DNA from: Bacillota bacterium
Lineage (GTDB): Bacteria; Bacillota; Clostridia; Saccharofermentanales; Fastidiosipilaceae
Assembly (NCBI GenBank): GCA_023388435.1
Contig: JAEWGG010000010.1
Span: 1 to 64,000, forward strand
Direction of reading: 5' to 3'
DNA: 64,000 nt
Made by a program: the position numbers and the translations under genes. Positions 61,371-64,000 of the stretch are shown here, one piece after another. The notes under the pieces were generated by a model. That model saw only the letters and a program-made list of their open reading frames with translations, was not told where the DNA came from and did not search any database. The number at the start of each line of letters is the position of its first letter. Position 1 is the stretch's first letter.

Positions 61371-62558
61371 ATGCACAGCAATCAAGACTCTCGGAGCGGC
61401 TTGGTCATCCTGGGTTCCACGGGGTCCATCGGACGCCAGACCCTGGATGTCTGCCGCCGGGACCAGATACCTGTCGATGGGCTGGTCTGTGGCCGTAACG
61501 TCCCCCTGCTCCTGGAGCAGATTCGTGAATTTCGTCCCCGTCATGTCGCTCTCGCTGCAGCTGAAGTTCGAGCTGAGCTTGAGGCTGGACTGGCAGCCCT
61601 GGATCTGACTGCTCTTCCGGTTTTGCACTGGGGGACTGGAGGGGTGGACGAGCTCCTTGAGGAGCTTCACCCTCGCCTGGTACTGGCGGCCATGGTTGGT
61701 ATCAGCGGGCTGCGTCCGGTGCTGAAGGCCTTGGACCTGGGGGCAGACATCGCCCTCGCCAACAAGGAGGTCCTGGTGACGGGGGGGGAGCTGGTCACGA
61801 CTCTGGCAAGGGAGCGGGGCTGTAAGCTTCTGCCTGTGGACAGCGAGCACTCCGCTATCTGGCAGTGTCTTCAGGGGCAGGACTGCGGACGTTTAAAGAG
61901 GCTGATACTCACCGCTTCCGGAGGCCCTTTTCGCAAGTCCAGTCTGGAGGCCATGCGGAACGCTGGCCCTCAGGAGGCCCTGGCCCATCCCAATTGGAAG
62001 ATGGGGGCAAAAATCAGTATTGATTCGGCGACCATGATGAATAAGGGCCTGGAGCTAATTGAGGCCCAGCACCTCTTCGACTGTCCGGAAGAGCATATCG
62101 ACATCCTGATACACCCTCAGTCCATCGTCCACTCCATGGTGGAGTTTAAGGACGGGGCCCTCCTGGCCCAGTTGGGCGCCCCGGACATGCGCCAGGCCAT
62201 TTCCCTGGCCCTGCACTACCCACGTCGGGCGGAGGAGACCTTTAGTCCCCTTGACCTCCTAAGTTTGACTGAGGGACTGAGTTTCGAGGCGGCAGACCCC
62301 CAGCGCTTTCGCAGTCTTCACCTGGCCAGGGAGGCGGCCAGGGCTCCGAAGTCCCTGGCTGTGGTGATGAATGCCGCCAATGAGGTGGCTGTGGAGGCCT
62401 TTTTGGCCCGTAACGTGTCTTTTCTGGGCATCGCTGAAACGGTGGAGAACTGTATGGAAGCTCACCAGAAAGAGGGGGTCTGGCAGCCCACCTGCTTTGA
62501 AGAGATTGCAGCCTTGGACCAGGAGGCGCGCCAGCGCTGCCGCGCTTTGCTAAAATAA
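61371..62558 (+). CDS. dxr: 1-deoxy-D-xylulose 5-phosphate reductoisomerase
   Basis: DXR makes MEP, the second step of the non-mevalonate isoprenoid route that feeds uppS. The NADPH-binding loop LGSTGSIGRQTLDV, ANKEVLVTGGELV, the metal/substrate segments DSEHSAIWQCLQG and SGGPFR, and HPNWKMGAKISIDSATMMNK are canonical. The protein has 395 residues. I start at ATG 61371 behind GAAGGGAAGAG; the frame is open back to the cdsA stop without a better site. Confidence 0.96.
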   Translation: MHSNQDSRSGLVILGSTGSIGRQTLDVCRRDQIPVDGLVCGRNVPLLLEQIREFRPRHVALAAAEVRAELEAGLAALDLTALPVLHWGTGGVDELLEELHPRLVLAAMVGISGLRPVLKALDLGADIALANKEVLVTGGELVTTLARERGCKLLPVDSEHSAIWQCLQGQDCGRLKRLILTASGGPFRKSSLEAMRNAGPQEALAHPNWKMGAKISIDSATMMNKGLELIEAQHLFDCPEEHIDILIHPQSIVHSMVEFKDGALLAQLGAPDMRQAISLALHYPRRAEETFSPLDLLSLTEGLSFEAADPQRFRSLHLAREAARAPKSLAVVMNAANEVAVEAFLARNVSFLGIAETVENCMEAHQKEGVWQPTCFEEIAALDQEARQRCRALLK

Positions 62559-62600
62559 ACAGTCTAGTGTGGTTTGATGGTAAGACGATAGGGAGCAGAC

Positions 62601-64000
62601 ATGATCTATACACTTTTTGGCATCCTGCTGGGCCTTTTGCTGCTCGGTCTGATGATGTTTCTTCATGAGCTCGGGCACTTCCTGGTAGGTAAGAAGCTGG
62701 GCTTTAAAATTCTGGAATTCAATATTTTTATGGGGCCAACGCTCCTGAAACGCTATAAGGACGGCATTCGCTACGCCCTGCGTCTCGTCCCGATCGGGGC
62801 CTCTGTGGCCTTCGCTGGAGAGGGTGATGAGGGGGAGACGGACGAGGTCCTGCGCGAGAGGCTGCGTGAGGAAAGCGCGGCCCAGCGGAGGCAAGAGCAG
62901 GAGACTGGAGCGGGGGAGGAACTGGACCTGGACCAGCCCGCGAAGCTGGATCCTGACGATCCGAGCCTCTTCTTCAACCGTCCGAAATGGATGCGGGCCC
63001 TGGTCCTACTGGCGGGTCCGCTGATCAATATTGTGAGCGGCCTGCTGGCCCTGGTGATCTTTTTCAGCGCGACGGGCTTCGCCCAATTGCGCGTCAAGTC
63101 AGTGGAAGCAGATTCGCTCTTCGCCCGGGCCCAGATCCCTGTAGGTGCGGAACTGCTGGAACTTGACGGCCATCGCCTGCGCAATAATCTGGACTTTTCT
63201 TACTACCTCCGCTTTGCTTCCAAGGGGCGGCTGGAGCTCAGCTACCGCAGTCCCGAGGGCCAGGTGGAGCGGCGCGATCTGAACTGGGATCGGGTGCACA
63301 ATTGGCGCTTCGGGATTCGCAAGAATGCGGCCCAGGAGGGGATGATCGTCGCCTCTGTCGACCCCGCGCCGGACACGGCCCCCGCAGATGATGCCCGCCG
63401 CGGCTTGAAGGCGGGAGACCAGATTCTCCGTGTCGCGGGTCAGGAGGCCAGCATTGAGAGCCTGCTCCAGGCAGCCCAGGCCAGTGAGGGGGAGGCTGTG
63501 AAGCTGGAGCTCCTGCGTGAGGGCGAGAGGCTGGAACTGGAGCTCCGTCCCTTCGCACAGGAGGGGCTGCGCCCCGTGGGAGCCAGTTTTGAACTGAGCC
63601 ATTCCTTCTGGGAGGCCCTCCCTTATTCCTGGCATTATTTGGGCTCTATTGTGCGCCTGACCTTTGACTCCATACGCCAGATCTTTACTGGCGGCATCGC
63701 TGCTCGCGACGCGGTCTCAGGTCCTGTTGGTGTCGTGTCCATGATCAGTGGCGTCGTCACGGCGAGCCAGATTTCTTGGGCGGATCGCGCCTTGCAGCTG
63801 GTCTACCTCTTTGCTCTGATCTCCATCTCGCTGGGCATCATGAACCTCCTGCCCATCCCCCCGCTGGACGGTTTCCAGCTCTGGGTGACGGCCTACGAGG
63901 GGCTGCGCGGGAAGAGTCTGTCGATGAAGGCCCGCCAGCGCTTCGCCATCGCCGGCCTGGTGGTCATTGTGGCCCTGTTCGTCCTGGGACTCTTCTTTGA
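62601..64000 (+). CDS. rseP: RseP/RasP-type site-2 metalloprotease (3' partial)
   Basis: The open frame from ATG 62601 (AGGGAGCAGAC upstream) runs past the window end, giving 466 codons. The first helix carries the zinc motif HELGH at residues 22-26. A PDZ domain lies in the middle (RRGLKAGDQILRVAGQEA), and LLPIPPLDGFQL near the end is the third-ligand region of S2P proteases. Between the GASVAFAGE segment and the second helix is an acidic, Gln/Arg-rich insertion of about 40 residues that typical RseP lacks. The family performs intramembrane cleavage of anti-sigma factors and leftover signal peptides. It follows dxr by 42 bases. Confidence 0.94.
   Translation, partial: MIYTLFGILLGLLLLGLMMFLHELGHFLVGKKLGFKILEFNIFMGPTLLKRYKDGIRYALRLVPIGASVAFAGEGDEGETDEVLRERLREESAAQRRQEQETGAGEELDLDQPAKLDPDDPSLFFNRPKWMRALVLLAGPLINIVSGLLALVIFFSATGFAQLRVKSVEADSLFARAQIPVGAELLELDGHRLRNNLDFSYYLRFASKGRLELSYRSPEGQVERRDLNWDRVHNWRFGIRKNAAQEGMIVASVDPAPDTAPADDARRGLKAGDQILRVAGQEASIESLLQAAQASEGEAVKLELLREGERLELELRPFAQEGLRPVGASFELSHSFWEALPYSWHYLGSIVRLTFDSIRQIFTGGIAARDAVSGPVGVVSMISGVVTASQISWADRALQLVYLFALISISLGIMNLLPIPPLDGFQLWVTAYEGLRGKSLSMKARQRFAIAGLVVIVALFVLGLFF

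Overview
This 64 kb window reads as ordinary chromosome from a GC-rich, Gram-positive-type anaerobe of the Firmicutes, most likely class Clostridia. The support is an LPxTG-anchored VaFE-repeat surface protein, a PyrR-attenuated pyrimidine operon with a class 1B dihydroorotate dehydrogenase (PyrD plus PyrK), a lysine (L-box) riboswitch, Mini-III RNase, GTP-dependent PEP carboxykinase, a selenium-associated YedE/YedF/DUF3343 group, and the gene order rpsB-tsf-pyrH-frr-uppS-cdsA-dxr-rseP. I cannot name the genus. I saw no insertion sequence, prophage, CRISPR array, rRNA gene or defence island.

Layout. 1-1780: the end of a surface-protein gene, a repeat protein whose frame is cut by an amber codon, and a tRNA-Gly/tRNA-Arg pair. 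1860-8690: pyrR-pyrB-pyrC-pyrF-pyrK-pyrD and a divergent pyrE-like gene, behind a promoter and a PyrR attenuator. 8694-16835: mutY, maf, a HerA-like ATPase, a COG1313 radical SAM protein, tcdA, a C39-like protein and a DUF438/PAS sensor. 16889-17128: a promoter, a rod-shaped RNA that looks like 6S RNA, and a terminator. 17180-24253: cysS, mrnC, rlmB, an unknown anchored protein, murJ and an altered PPP-type phosphatase. 24313-28639: a divergent type IIA topoisomerase pair. 28761-33344: a purine permease and a DUF2298 membrane protein, both on the minus strand.

33411-39978: a lysine riboswitch controls a fused substrate-binding/permease ABC protein and its ATPase, followed by a cysteine desulfidase, a class I amidotransferase-like hydrolase and an APC permease. 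40162-45634: DUF2254 protein, hisS, aspS and lepB. 45695-49498: selenium-type genes yedE, yedF-like and DUF3343, divergent from a cysteine-desulfurase-like enzyme and a LysR regulator, with two palindromes between. 49771-56408: pckG, a U32 peptidase, dut, tsaD and smpB. 56469-64000: the rpsB to rseP block, with rseP running off the end.

The main themes are pyrimidine synthesis (the pyr operon, pyrH and dut), translation (three aminoacyl-tRNA synthetases, tRNAs, rpsB, tsf, frr, smpB, and the tsaD/tcdA t6A pathway) and envelope growth (murJ, uppS, cdsA, dxr, lepB, rseP). Features I consider most worth a second look are the 6S-like RNA, the exact 29-residue repeat protein with its in-frame stop, the lysine-riboswitch-controlled fusion transporter, the PyrE-like protein without a normal PRPP loop, the divergent topoisomerase pair, and a long hairpin at 36212-36308. 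All calls come from reading the sequence; no database search was run.
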